From Bemisia tabaci (lineage: Eukaryota > Arthropoda > Insecta > Hemiptera > Aleyrodidae), in assembly GCF_918797505.1 (NCBI RefSeq), contig NC_092800.1, positions 26,985,577 to 27,049,576 of the forward strand: a DNA stretch of 64,000 nucleotides, given 5' to 3'. The first letter of the stretch is position 1. Each line of letters begins with the position of its first letter. The position numbers were made by a program, and so were the translations under genes. The notes beneath the pieces are model-generated. The model was given only the letters and a program-made list of their open reading frames with translations, had not been told where the DNA came from and searched no databases. This document shows, piece after piece, positions 21,301-32,791 of this stretch.

Positions 21301-22866
21301 GAAAATGAATGAAGGTGTTATTACTTTCTAGAGGAATCCTTAAAGTCTCATAATATTTTACAAAAGATGCTTGCCACGCAATATTTAATCCAATAGTACC
21401 CTACAGCAGTGAACAAGTTTAACTTGTTGACAAAAAAATGGCAGCAAAAATATGAAAAGTCTTCTAAAGTACTCAAAGTAATTAAGTAATCTTAGGTGTA
21501 AATCAAGGGCATTAAAATGAGTGATTTTTCAAAAATGTTTTCACATTTAGGTGCTCTAAGTTTGACTAAGTGGAATACAATGCCCATTAATTGAGTTAAA
21601 TCAACTTAACTCTTAGGCCAAGCTCAAGCTGACTTGAACACGCGCTTATCATTTGAGCAATTGAAGTTCTTGAAGACATTTTTTGGAATGCAAATGGAAA
21701 AACATTCTAGTACTCAAACGGGATCCTAGATTTGACTCATGATTGGCAATCTCAAGAAACTGAGGAAATACAGCAGAACTATCTAACATAGTTAGATGAC
21801 AGGCCACGTAATTTTTCCTTAAAATACAGTTATGACCATTAACAGACGTTTCAAGATAAAAAGCTCGAGCTTTTAATACAAATGTTTGGCTTTTTAAAAA
21901 TACAAGTCTGGAAAACATATTTCATCTGCAGCGAGTCAAATTATCAGTTCTTGCTTTACTCTTTTAGAGGAGCACTAATTAAATAAATTTTTACAGAATA
22001 TATTCTCTAAAGAGGAAAAATCATGGAAGTTTTAGTGAAATAGCGTTAATTAGTTATCCATTTCAAAAATAAAAAGCGACAGAAAATTTGCCGGACGCCA
22101 ATAGGGTTACATGTTTCCCAAGCTAAACGTGTTGTAATTTTCCAATGACTACAGGAGCCATCGGAAAATACCTGGAAAAGTAAGGTATCTCCAAAGCAAA
22201 GAAGATAAATTGAATGAATACATACACTTATCAAAGCACACTGAGCATAGGTGCCGAATGGATAAGGCTTTCCCTAGAAGTTCCATGCTCGATACCATGC
22301 TCCAGAATTCACGATCGAGTTTCTGGTGATTGTAACAAAATATTCGCCAGTATCTCATTATACCAAAGAGCCTTATGAGTAATTCCAAGATGTTTCTGAG
22401 GTTACCAACATAGGTAATCGATAAAGTATGACGAGAAAGAAGGTATTTGAGTTTACAATAGGAAACGTTTTTGCATGGGCTGATTTGATTTTAAAAATTT
22501 TGAAAATGAGTGAAACAGGAGTACCCAGAAAAGATAGTAGGGTGTCGATTGTGCTAGATAAACTTAAAATCATGAGATATTAAAAAAAAGTCCCAGCAAA
22601 ACAAACTTTCTTCGCCATAGTGTGATATTCATAGAAGATTTTAACGATGAAGTCAATGTGCCGATAAAGTTCATCAATATTACTGACTCGAGGAAACTTT
22701 ACTTTCGATTTTACTTTTGAATAATAATAACAAACTTTTGTTTGTCCTCATTAAAAACATCGTTCAAGCTCAGTCTAAAAAATGCTTGCATTATTAAAAA
22801 AAAATCTGTAGTTTGTTACTGCATTAAAATGAGATTAAAATTGTCAGTTCTTCTGCTGCAGCAAAC
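18331..22866. other. AT-rich spacer, no gene seen
   Basis: Short ORFs only, mostly Phe/Leu/Ile-rich and without motifs. This is where upstream hemicentin exons (signal peptide and VWA MIDAS) would be expected if the gene is contiguous. I scanned parts of it for the MIDAS coding pattern and found none, but small exons could be missed. One MITE at 18928-19064. Confidence 0.45.
18928..19064. mobile_element. Short foldback MITE, GGACTNCATTTTGCAATT family
   Basis: GGACTTCATTTTGCAATTAAG is mirrored by CGTAAAATGCAGTCC. The centre carries AAACACTTATATACATACGG. Copies lie at 26425-26561 and, truncated, at 41690-41763 and 45036-45160. Confidence 0.85.
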
Positions 22867-23043
22867 TTAAAAACTAGCGACAGAATGATCCATCTTGGTC
22901 TTCAAAAGTGAAGGGGCCATCTTTTTGACGATGTGGTTGTAAACATAAGATGGAATGATTGTGACGGTCACGACATTTGATGCTTTTTCAATTATTGATG
23001 ATATTTCTTTGTCTTTCATTCCAACAACATTCTGACCATCGAC
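22867..23043 (-). CDS. Syntenin exon 6, end of PDZ2 and C-terminus
   Basis: 58 codons plus TAA. Reads [14 protein letters not shown], then [20 protein letters not shown], ending DHSVASF. The 3' UTR continues below 22867. Confidence 0.95.
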   Translation of the reverse strand, partial: VDGQNVVGMKDKEISSIIEKASNVVTVTIIPSYVYNHIVKKMAPSLLKTKMDHSVASF

Positions 23044-26000
23044 CTGAAAAATAAAATAGAAAGAAAATAAATAAATGAGACGGAAAGATAGATGATAGTA
23101 AAATACGTCACGGAGCGAAAATTTACACCTTTTAATTTTTGTCGAAAAAAATTTCTGTGGTGATGACAATGCTCGACTGAGTTTTATAGCTTATTATACT
23201 CAGGTAGAGAGCTTTCAATTCTTAGCATAAATAAAGAGTATGAAGTGTCGTTTTGAGGCCAGCACAACTTACAATATGTTAGAAGGTTATTTTCAAAATG
23301 GCCACCAAATCTGGTATGAAGCTGCAGTCCAAAGTTATCAGGAATTGTTTCTTTCCCGCTGGGATATCTCTCAATATTTTTCCCATCAATAGAATAAATA
23401 ATTTTTGCGAAGTGGTTATAAATGAAAATTAAAGGCCTTATTCTCTACTGACCATATGCATACATCAACGATGAAACAGGAAACATGTGTATCTCAGTTG
23501 CAGTGTTGCAAATCTACATTCCTATTATATTCTTCAGAAGGAGGCCATACCAACCTCATACCCAGGATTTTTACAGAATATTCTTCACATGGAGAAAAAA
23601 AATCACCGGGGTTAACAAGGAATGATTTTGAGTAGTTTTCCATTTAAAAAATAAAGAATGACAGAAAGTCTACAATGCTGTAAGAAGAGATACGCATTTC
23701 TACAGTTTTACAATCTTTTTGCCAATCATACATGGCCTTTTGTCCTATTCACAAGGGCAAAAAACTGTGCATCAGAAATTCTTTGCTAAAAAACTGTGAT
23801 CTCAGAATTGCTTTTAAACTTTCGGGAGGTGTGCCATTTTATACCTTGGGGCTTCGAGTTAATGATACTGAATTTCCAAAATATTTATGCAGTATGGTAG
23901 AAATAATAAAAAGCATCCTCAAACCCTCACCTCCCTAGCAAGTTTAAAAAAAATTGACGAATTCGTACTTAGATGACTGTAAAGCAAGGGAGAAGTTTAT
24001 CAGCTTTTGTTGTGTGCTGCCCCTTTAAACTTTGGGAATTATCAAAAGAATAGTAAAATTGTACATAGTTTTAATGAGATTATGTTATTTGGTCTAGGAA
24101 TTCACCTGGCCTCGATTTAGATGCGACAGAAATAATGCAAAAAGGAAAAGACATGCCACTAAAATGGGGCTTTGTAATTAATATAAAATGAGGAAATACT
24201 TCATTCTTCATATTAATTGATTTATTAAATGTATGGCTTTTTTTATAGATCACCCTAAGAAAAGGCTTTTCAACCAGTTGACTTGTGAGATCATGAGAAT
24301 AAGCTATACCTCTAGCAAATGATGTTCAGTCAAAAGTCCATTGCGGGCTGCAGACGAGTCGATGACTAGTCCAATGATTTCACCATTCTTAAACTGGAAT
24401 CCAAGGTGGCCTGTGCTGTCTTTGTGCAGAGTTACAGTTCGTTCAAATGGCCTAAAATCAAAGAAAAATAATCATTGAAAGAGGAAGAGTCAACATGAGA
24501 TTTTGTGTGAGAGTCTTGTGATAGAGGCCCTGAAGCACTTAGTGTATATCAATAGCCAAAGAGCAAAACCACGAATGTCCATTGCAGTGTTTCTAAATTT
24601 CTGATCCTGTTTCATTTTTCCTAATAGGAAAAAGCCAACTTTATAGCTTGAAATTCGTAAAGAATATTCTGCTTACAGAGAAGAAAAATCAAGGAAAATT
24701 TCAAGAAAATGCGTTGAAAAGTTTCCCAAAGAAAAAATAAAAATATGACAGGAATTCTGCAACGTCGCAAACGGAGATCGGTGAGTTCGCACTTCTGCCA
24801 TTTCAGGGGTACAGAAAATTCCCAACCACGCGACCGGCCGTTCGCGTGAAATGGGGGAACCCATGTGAGGACGAAAAAATTGGGGGAACCTTGGGAGTTT
24901 CGTTTTCTTTGTCTTTTTTTTTAGGGTATAGATGGAACTTGACTGTTGAGTGCGCTACTTTGAGGGAACTTAATTGTCAAGCGCGGCGCTGTTTTTGGGG
25001 GAGCCAAACTGTTGACAGCGCTATTTTGAGGGAGCCCAACCGTTGACCGAGTTACTTCATAAGTCGGGCGAAATTCTGCAAAAACTTAAAATGGGGGAAC
25101 CTAAATTTATTTTGGGGGAACCCTTGGAAGTTTCTGCACCCCTGTGCCATTCATTCGTAGTATTAATTTAGTATTAGAAACTATTTGTCGAACACTTTGT
25201 GAAAACAAAAGTAGCTTTACAGAGCCAGTTTGTCAAGTAAGTTGCTGGCTTTTATTTCACTTATTCCTGATAGGAAAGCACCATGAATTGCTTAAAAGTA
25301 TCTTCCTACTACAAATTTTGCATCTCCTGATACCAATTTTGCAGATCGTACAGTTTTGGCGGCTTGTTGTCCTAATAATAACAAGGGATTTTTTTTGTCC
25401 AGTTTCGACCTTAATTCTCCTAATTTTGTCATGGATTAGGAATATAGATTTCCCTAAAAGGTGCATGGCAACAGATTAAGACTTGACCAGATTCTACGTT
25501 CACATTTATAAAGATCATTACCTGTCTCTTAACACCACTCGGATACCATTGACAGGGGCTTTTTTAAACAGACCATGGACTTGTTCCATGGTGTACCCAG
25601 CAACAAGCTCTCCATTTATCTGCAAAATCTGATCTCCGAATTTGATCCCGACTCTAGCAGCAGGGGAGCCAGCATCCACCAGGCAAACAAAGACTCCCTT
25701 ATTGACTGCACATACCCGAATACCTACTTTCCCCTTTTCGTCTTTGCACAAGACCACCTAAAGAAAAATCAAGCAAATAGTTATTACAAATTAAATCAGA
25801 CAGAAATAAATACGGAAAACTAACTTCAATAATTTTTGTACACATACATACTTTCACAAGAGCCGCTTACACCGGGCCCTCCAGGCTCTGCAACACCTAA
25901 ACCCATCAGTCCCCTATCATTTCACAGCCTTTCAGGCAATAGGCATTCCCTCATTTCCAGAAAGACTCCCTGTTGCCACTTTTTGAATGGACATCCCTTT

Positions 26001-29000
26001 CAGAAATAATATTGTGAAATAAAATTGTTTTATTTTTTACTTCCTTGCCTACCTTTTTCTCTCAACCCTTTTTGTTTTTATTGATGGTTTGAGCTCTGAG
26101 AGCCTTGATCTCAACCTCTACAGAAAGAGAAAGAGTGCACTCAAGAGAGAGAAGAATTGACTGAGGCTGCTGCCGTGCCCAGAAGGGTTGATGTCCATAA
26201 GGTCAAAAGTAAACGACTGCCAACTTATCTGATGTTATTCAAAACCCTTTCTCACTATGTTCTTTGCCCCAGGAGTTTTCACAAATAAAAAGACACCATT
26301 CCACTATGATTATAAGTGACATCCTGGCAGAATTTACATTTTTTATGGTTAGTGCCTGGTATAGAAATTGAATTTTAAACAAGAGCTCAATTTTATTCCA
26401 TTTCACTCATTTCACTTGAGAAATGGACTACATTTTGCAATTTGGAGCTATAAATTCCGGCTCATCTGAAAAAACACTCATGTGCATAGGGAAAATGATG
26501 GTACATACACCGTCTTTAAACCGGACCAGAAGTTATAGCTCCTAATTGCAAAATGTAGTCCAAATAATGAGTAATAGAAATTGGCATCTTCGGTATTGAC
26601 ATATTGATGGGACTGGTTGAAAATACATACTTGTAGTTATGGCATTGTCAGTCTCCGCTCACGTTTTATTTTTTTAAAATTTGCCACCTGCCGTCAGTTC
26701 TTCATGGAATTCATTGAGAGGTCTCTTCATTAAAAATATCCACAGAATATTTAGAAAATATTTTATGCTATAGTTCCTTTTGAAAAAATTAAATTTAATC
26801 GGAGATTTTTGGATGTTGCAATGGAGATAAGCATTTATTTACTTTAGTTCTCAATATCTTATAGTACAATATGTATCCCTCTTCTCGTGAATTGAATAGT
26901 TTTCTTTCATCAAAATCCATACCTTTGACAATGTTAATTTTTATACAATATCATTGCCTCAAACATTATCATCACCTCAAACACTATCATTGCCTTAAAC
27001 CTTATCACTGCCTTGACCCACAAATTACTCAAGAGTGGCTATTTTAAATTTATGTAAGAGGGTCACAGACTGCTATTCTAATATAGATAAGCAACTAAGA
27101 CTAATAAAATTTTGAATGTTTACCTCCCGAATCCCATGAGTAACTTTAGCGCGCTGTAGACCAGCAGAATCACCTGAGATTGGAGCCACCATATTGTTGG
27201 GGGACTTAGTCGCAACAGCACTCTGGAACAATTGATTAATATGTATTTCATTCAGATGTCACAAAAAATGTTAACAATAACTGAATGAGAAAAAGATACA
27301 CCATTTTTGCAGTAGTCAAATTACACTTTACTTCTGACTACAATCTTAGAGTCTGTTCTCATAATGACATCACACAAAAAAAGTATGCAAAATTGCTCCA
27401 TCAATCCTGACTTTAAGAATAAGTTACAGGTTACAAGAATATTAACCTGAAAGGCATTTGAAGAATCCATGCACTGCAAAATTGGACAGAGAGTAGGAAG
27501 ATTTAGTTTTTAATTTAATTTTAGAAGGAGAAAAATATTCTGGGAAAGGATGAGTGGCGAGTTCGACACTCATTGTCAGATAAAAATAATCTCTGAGATA
27601 AGATAGCCTTAAAATTTTCTTGAGAACAATACATGATTGATACAGTAGTCTCTACCAATGAGTCAAAACCATTCTCGAGACACGTAATTTAAATAATGGA
27701 TCAGCACTTGCTGAAGGTAAAGTCATTTAGTGTGGAAGAAACTTGATGTTTGTAAGGCTGATTGTTTATCATTCCTTCCTCTGCAGTTTCATACTTGTCC
27801 ATTTTAGGTAAGAAAGATAGGCAAAATGTCCTTATCTTTAATTATTACAGGGAGTAAAATCTCATCTCAAAGTTATATACAGTCATAAAATGGACAGTTT
27901 TAACTGAAAGCAGCCTGACTACATCAGACATTGCCTCATATGTTCCCAGTGATTTTTATTTTTAAAACAGAAAACTACGTAACCCTGCAACTTAAATTTT
28001 TTTTGTAAATACTCTTTGTAATCTGGAGTAAATTCACAGCAATTCAAAAGATGTTAAATGGTTTAGTTCTGGGTTAAAAAAATAAGACGCGAGAGAATTT
28101 TAGGCAACTTGACATGCAGTATGGCTGCTTCCAGCTAAATCTATCCAACTAGTCCACACAAATAGTTTAGTAGCAAAGTACATTCTTAGTTGGGCAATCG
28201 TCGTGGCGTTACATGGCACAGACGCCCTATTGCATAAAATGCTTCAATTGTCCTTAAAAATTCGTCATTTCTCAGGATGGTACCTGAAGCTTCGGTGCTC
28301 GCAGCAAACTGCCTTGACCACTGCAACACCAAGACCAAAAAGCTAAATGATATGACAGTAGGTTTAAGTAGTGCCAATCAGCAGTAGCTGGAGCAATAAT
28401 GGACATTTTTTTTCACCGCATAGAACCCCTGAAGGGAGTATCCAGCGCTTAAAATCCCATCCCTCTTCAGTCCCTACTCAACAACTAGCTCCAGGTAACC
28501 ATTGTTGGAGAACTTGGATCGTCCAGCCAGGAATCAAACCCCAAGACTCCTAATCATAGAGTCAACGCTACAACCACTATGCCAAGTGATGCAAGATGCA
28601 AAGGGAGGTTTTCATAGAACGTATATTATCCAGGGTGTCTACTGAGGTCCACAAAGATAAAATAAGTACTTTTTAGGTACTTGAGGAAAAATTTCAGTAC
28701 CTCGCCTTGGGAAAAATTAAGTACTTTTTAAGTACTTTTTTGCGACGTATCGCAATTCTTCGATTTTGGCACTGCCGCACGCTTTACTTCGGATATTCCC
28801 GTGGCCTTTTCGGCTGTTTCCGTCAAATCGAGGGAAATGCCTTGTTCCGCTCCTCTACAACAACCGAGCTCTTACGGGCTGACATTGTACTAATGCGCCA
28901 GACGGCCAATGCACGGAGGGTTGCATAATTATCAGGCGATCGAACTGAACGCACAGCGCAAAATGCGAAAAATTATGGACCTTTCGCAAGATTTACGTAC

Positions 29001-29995
29001 TTTTAAGGTACTTACGGACTGACCTTAGAAAATGCATACTTTTTACGGACTTTCCGGACTGGTAGACACCCTGTTATCGTTCACTACTTTTCAGTGAATG
29101 GTGCTATACTTACAGGTGGAGCTGTCATGACAGCATTGAACGATTCTTTGGGCATATTTTGAGAGAGGGCTTCAGGGGAAACATCCAGACCCATGTAATC
29201 GTCAAGAGTTGGGTAAAGATGAGTTGATCCAGATACGTACGGCGGGGGTAAAGTAGGAGCAACAGGGTATGGTAAACCATTTTCTCCAGCAGACTGAGTT
29301 TCAAGCGTGGGATACATTGGAGCAGTGGACAATGGAGCCGATGGCGCGGAGGCATGATGCACTTGGCCATAATGTGCATTGTTCGACTGTCCATAGCCTG
29401 CAGCAGCGTATTGTGCCTGAAAATGAGAAAGTTAAACAAGACGAAAATTGATAAATTGCTCTTGGTATATGTACAGACACTGTTATAAGTAAGAATTTTT
29501 TTTTTCATTAGTTTGTAGCGAGATCCCTTGAACATTGGAAATAGCTCATTTTGCCGTCCGACGCAAAAGGAACGAGTTATTTTTTATTTTTGGACAAAAA
29601 ATTAGATTTGGCAACGTTTTTTTAAGACGGCGGCCTTAGCGGCAAAAATTGAAGGTAGCTAAGTTCAGATTCCGATTCAGCGCTAAAAAACACATAGTAA
29701 ACAAATGCCAGAAAGTTTTTCGCAAAATTTGCTGGGTAAAATCGTAGATTGACTGAGTGAATTTAACCAATTTACGTAAAAACCAATTTTTGGCATTGCG
29801 TGAACAATAACTCCATGTTGACATGAATAAATTACAATGTTGGGTACCTAAGTACAAATCTAGTGAGCCTAACCAAAAATTTAGTCGTATTCTTGAGATT
29901 TAAGAACTTCAAAAAAAGATACATCATAAAATCACGATTCTTACCGAGGCTAGCTGATCCACTTTTAGATCTTCCAAAGACGGGTACAAAGACAT
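22867..29995 (-). CDS. Syntenin (tandem-PDZ adaptor), complete, six coding exons
   Basis: The exons are 29995-29945, 29416-29114, 27222-27124, 25757-25522, 24451-24310 and 23043-22867, all GT-AG and in phase, giving about 335 aa (human syntenin-1 has 298). The N-terminus [17 protein letters not shown] is almost the vertebrate one and carries the LYPxL motif that binds ALIX. Further such motifs follow (MYPTLE, and [11 protein letters not shown] near residue 95). PDZ1 reads [14 protein letters not shown] to VVLRDR, with binding loop VGIR. PDZ2 reads [17 protein letters not shown] to VTVTIIP, with binding loop LGFQF and the SSAARNGLL turn. The tail [13 protein letters not shown] matches the vertebrate end. 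Syntenin links syndecans and PIP2 to ALIX in endosomes and exosome formation (family knowledge). The extra length is in the linker before PDZ1. Confidence 0.95.
23560..23705. repeat. Diverged partial copy of the 46.0-kb foldback MITE
   Basis: Shares TTTTACAGAATATTCTTC, GAGTAGTTTTCCATTTAAAA and GACAGAAAGTCTACAATG with the family. In a syntenin intron. Confidence 0.6.
24310..24451 (-). CDS. Syntenin exon 5, PDZ1-PDZ2 junction and first half of PDZ2
   Basis: 142 nt; completes the Arg codon of RDR, then reads [20 protein letters not shown] and [11 protein letters not shown]. The very short link between the PDZ domains (RDRPFERT) is conserved in syntenins. Confidence 0.95.
24650..24790. repeat. 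Diverged partial copy of the 46.0-kb foldback MITE
   Basis: Contains AGAATATTCTGCTTACAGAG, GAAAAGTTTCCCAAAG and TGCAACGTCGCAAACGGAG, as in the family. It abuts the hAT-like element at 24804. Confidence 0.65.
24804..25144. mobile_element. hAT-like MITE in a syntenin intron, 8-bp TSD
   Basis: Left end CAGGGGTACAGAAAATTCCC, right end TTTCTGCACCCCTG. Flanks are TGCCATTT and TGCCATTC (7 of 8 identical). Interior rich in GGGGGAACC words; non-coding. Confidence 0.87.
25522..25757 (-). CDS. Syntenin exon 4, PDZ1
   Basis: Acceptor TTTCTTTAG, donor GTAATG, ending in phase 2. Carries VGIR (carboxylate-binding loop), [20 protein letters not shown] and VVLRDR. Confidence 0.95.
26425..26561. mobile_element. 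Short foldback MITE, GGACTNCATTTTGCAATT family
   Basis: GGACTACATTTTGCAATTTG is mirrored by AATTGCAAAATGTAGTCC; about 137 bp in a syntenin intron. Best-preserved copy of the family here. Confidence 0.9.
27124..27222 (-). CDS. Syntenin exon 3 (33 codons)
   Basis: Starts [20 protein letters not shown] and ends HGIRE before GTAAAC; it leads directly into PDZ1. Acceptor TTGTTCCAG. Confidence 0.9.
28520..28600 (-). mobile_element. tRNA-derived SINE head with Pol III A and B boxes
   Basis: On the minus strand, TGGCATAGTGG (28584-28574) is a perfect A box, and GGTTTGATTCC (28540-28530) is a B box with one change from GGTTCGATTCC. Between them a five-pair stem encloses the 7-base loop ATGATTA, a tRNA-like anticodon arm. 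The SINE body probably continues on the minus strand to about 28370, past CTTCAGGGGTTC; its exact end and target duplication were not resolved. It lies in a syntenin intron, transcribed in the same direction. Confidence 0.75.
28631..29073. mobile_element. MITE with TIR CAGGGTGTCTAC and 5-bp TSD
   Basis: Perfect 12-bp ends CAGGGTGTCTAC and GTAGACACCCTG, flanked on both sides by TTATC. AAGTACTTTTTAAGTACTTT near the left end and TACTTTTAAGGTACTTACGG near the right. In the intron between syntenin exons 2 and 3. A related degenerate stretch occurs at 53090-53300. Confidence 0.9.
29114..29416 (-). CDS. Syntenin exon 2, LYPxL-rich linker (101 codons)
   Basis: Acceptor TTTTCAG, donor GTAAGT, phase 0 at both ends. 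Ala/Pro/Ser/Tyr-rich and likely disordered, with MYPTLE and [11 protein letters not shown] as putative ALIX-binding motifs. Confidence 0.92.
29945..29995 (-). CDS. Syntenin exon 1 (17 codons)
   Basis: Starts [10 protein letters not shown] and ends before GTAAGA. An acceptor (TTGATTTTCAG) 15-16 bases upstream of the ATG shows that a non-coding exon precedes it; a candidate 33-nt 5' UTR exon at 30256-30288 has CAG and GTAGGT borders. Confidence 0.93.
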
Positions 29996-31434
29996 TGTGA
30001 GAAACGATTCCTGAAAATCAATAAATCAAGGAATTATTTTCAGTAATGAGCAGTAAGAGATGTACTTTTTTAAGAATGGTAAGTAAGTACATTTCAAAAT
30101 GATGGTATCGGTAATTGAGATTCATATAATGTAGGCGCTATCAGCATGATCAAATTCCAGAGAGAACTGACATTTAACATAATAAGAACAAGATTTTAGG
30201 ATATTGGTGTCCAATTCAGTCAATTGATTTGAGAGATGAAGTCTCAAATACCTACCTGCAATGGATTGACAACAGATAATAATCCTAGCTGAAACAATAA
30301 CACAGAGCAAGGCGGAACAGCAAAATATGGAGAAACTAAAAATTAAAATACACCAGGGGTATTTCTAGAATTATGATGCAAAGGCAGACATTCTGAAGGA
30401 GTGAGTCATTGCTCTCACTGAAATGTCACATGGAGGAAATGGGAATTCCAAAGATATTTAGGTGTCATTCCATGTCTGACAGAAAAAAATTCTCCATCAA
30501 ATCCAAGATCAACTAACTACAGATTCATATTTACTGATAAAATGCATTGTGCTGAATAGGTTTAGCGGCTTTCGATGTGAGATAAAAGAGCTAGATCAGC
30601 TAGATGAACAGAAAAATTATGAAGGGTTTTTACTGCTTGCTCTGGGTAGATAATAGATGGACTTGTTAGAATAACCAACACAGGAATAATTTCAGAGATG
30701 TGAAGACTTACGGAAGACGGACAAAATTATTTGGTGAATGATAATCAGGTATAAAAACTTGAACTGAACACGTTACCAATTACTTGCGATTCTCCGAAGC
30801 AAAAATAGATATTGCACTCAGCACAAAAAATGAATCAAGTTTGATTACGATGGGTAAACAAAGGTGAGTCATCAGCTGTTATCTTAGTTACTTGACGCTC
30901 TCTGGTGACACAAAGAACAACTAGGAATCAGAGGCTGCTAACGCCTGCAGTGATACAACTAATCATGCTCTAAAGATGTTTGTTTTGCATATATTCAGAA
31001 TTGAAGGCGGTCGAGCCACTGTGGTCAGCACCAAAGCGTACACCGCGCTTTTAAAAGTCACGAGCGAGTTTTATTATTGGTCAGTCCAGGAAAAGTTCAG
31101 AACAACCTCCTGCTCTTTCGTTTCACATAATTTTTGTATGAGAAGCGCCAAGAAAAATTGACACGTATGAAAGCGTGTTATCAAAACTTGGACACCTGCC
31201 TTGGTTGGTCTGATCTAATGCCTTTTGGTCGCAGGAAATTATGAACTTATCTATGGTAACGAAATCCGTAAAATAAAACGCTGAGGAATGGGAGGGGGGG
31301 GGGAGAGAAAGAGAAGAGAAATTATGAAGGTTCAAGTTACATTATTTTGAAATGAGGGTAGGGGGCGTAGAGTGGCGGAAAAACCGATGAATAGCGTCGA
31401 GGGAAATGTTATTTTCGAAATAAAAATTGGATGA

Positions 31435-31467
<33 letters not shown>

Positions 31468-32758
31468 GGATAATTTTTTAAAAGGAATATATGAAATTGA
31501 AATTTTGAGAAATGTTGAAGAAGATGAGAAAAAATCCAACATTTTTCGAACGCCATGTGGGGCGAACTGTGCCCCCCCCCCCTCCCATCCTCGAGTTGTA
31601 AATGTGGTTATTTGATCCCCCAGAAAATCCGGACTTTAAATATATAATTCTACATTTCCCTAGTGCGAAATTTCGAAATGAGAGGAAAAGAAGAGAACAA
31701 TTTAATCAAATCGGAACATCCACGAAGTTTGGAAAATGAAAATTTGCGTGGGGGTAGCCTGAAAATGCGTCTAAAAAGTGTGGGGCCGAGTAGTTTTTTA
31801 GAAACAAGTCGGAAAAATGTCTTCAATTCCATTTAATTTGAAATTGAGACTGGCTTGACATTGCTCTCGAGACGTTCCAATTTTCAAAAAAATTTTGGGG
31901 AAGGCACCTCAGACCACCTCTGCAATTGGGGGAGTCCCCCAGACCCCCCTTAACCCGAGTTCTTTATCCTCCTATGCCCCCCCCCCACCCCAGAAAATTC
32001 CTAGTTCCGCCCATAGCTGCGTGCTGGAGGTTTCTACTTTTCAATCTTCAAGCTCCCAGTTGCTCTTGCTCCAGCCAGTGGCGAGGCGTGAAAGATCGAT
32101 TATCGATATTTCCCAATTTGAAGCTATGGTAAAGAATCCACTATCGAATATTATCGATTATTGTCTATCGATCTTTTTCCATAGGTTTAAATGACAGATC
32201 AATCGATACATCGCAAAGCACGCCGCGCCACTGGCGGCTCCACCCTCGTAGATTTCTTGAGAAGAGAGCGAAACCGGGGGAGGGGGGGGTGCCAAAATGA
32301 TGTCATTACTCATGGAGATCGGTGGGCGCAAAAAAATTTCAGTATCGTTCGCATCGCTCATCACGTATGAAGAAGGAGCAAAATTAAAAATTGCAGACGT
32401 TCCCGACCCACTGCGCAATCGGAAAACACGAGCAGTTCCTTCAAGGTCAGTCCATGGACACGTCATCAAGAGGGAACCCGTCTACGAGCGCGGGCTGTGA
32501 CGAGCTTTCAGAGGGATCTTCGCGTTCGCGCTTCGATTCGCGGGGAAAACACCAGAGAGCGCTGGTGTTCATATCCAAGGCGGCGCTATGATTTTTCGAC
32601 GCAAAGCAACACGGGTGATTCTGCGCCTTATTGTCAGTCTACGATCGGACAGCTCGCGAAATTGCGCGAACAAGTGAATTTGGTGACTCATAGTCGCGAC
32701 GTCAGCGGATTTCGTCAGTGTTTACATTCCTTGATCTCCGATTTTAATAGACGACAAC
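29996..32758. other. Syntenin upstream region; repeats, no coding gene seen
   Basis: Holds the presumed non-coding syntenin exon (30256-30288), a poly(A) run of about 27 at 31438, poly(C) near 31570, C-rich repeat ends near 31930-32010, the MITE at 32076 and a moderately GC-rich, CpG-containing stretch from 32390 to 32760 that may be a promoter. Confidence 0.5.
32076..32233. mobile_element. MITE with ends CAGTGGCG/CGCCACTG
   Basis: CAGTGGCGAGGCG at the left and CGCGCCACTG at the right; inside are inverted GATCGATTATCGATA-like words. A related copy with the same internal words (TATGG.AAAGAATC, AGGTTTAA, TACATCGCAAAGCA) lies at 42580-42790. Confidence 0.8.
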
Positions 32759-32780
32759 ATGTTCGGTGGACTAGGAGGAG
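32759..32780 (+). CDS. Candidate first coding exon of an unidentified gene
   Basis: ACAACATGTTCGGTGG gives ATG in fair context, seven codons (MFGGLGG) and one base, then a consensus donor GTGAGT at 32781. It follows about 300 bp of CpG-containing sequence. Nothing downstream on the plus strand could be joined to it with confidence, so the first intron would be very long. The product is not recognised. Chance is possible; the very short exon limits certainty. Confidence 0.3.
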
Positions 32781-32791
32781 GTGAGTTTCGT

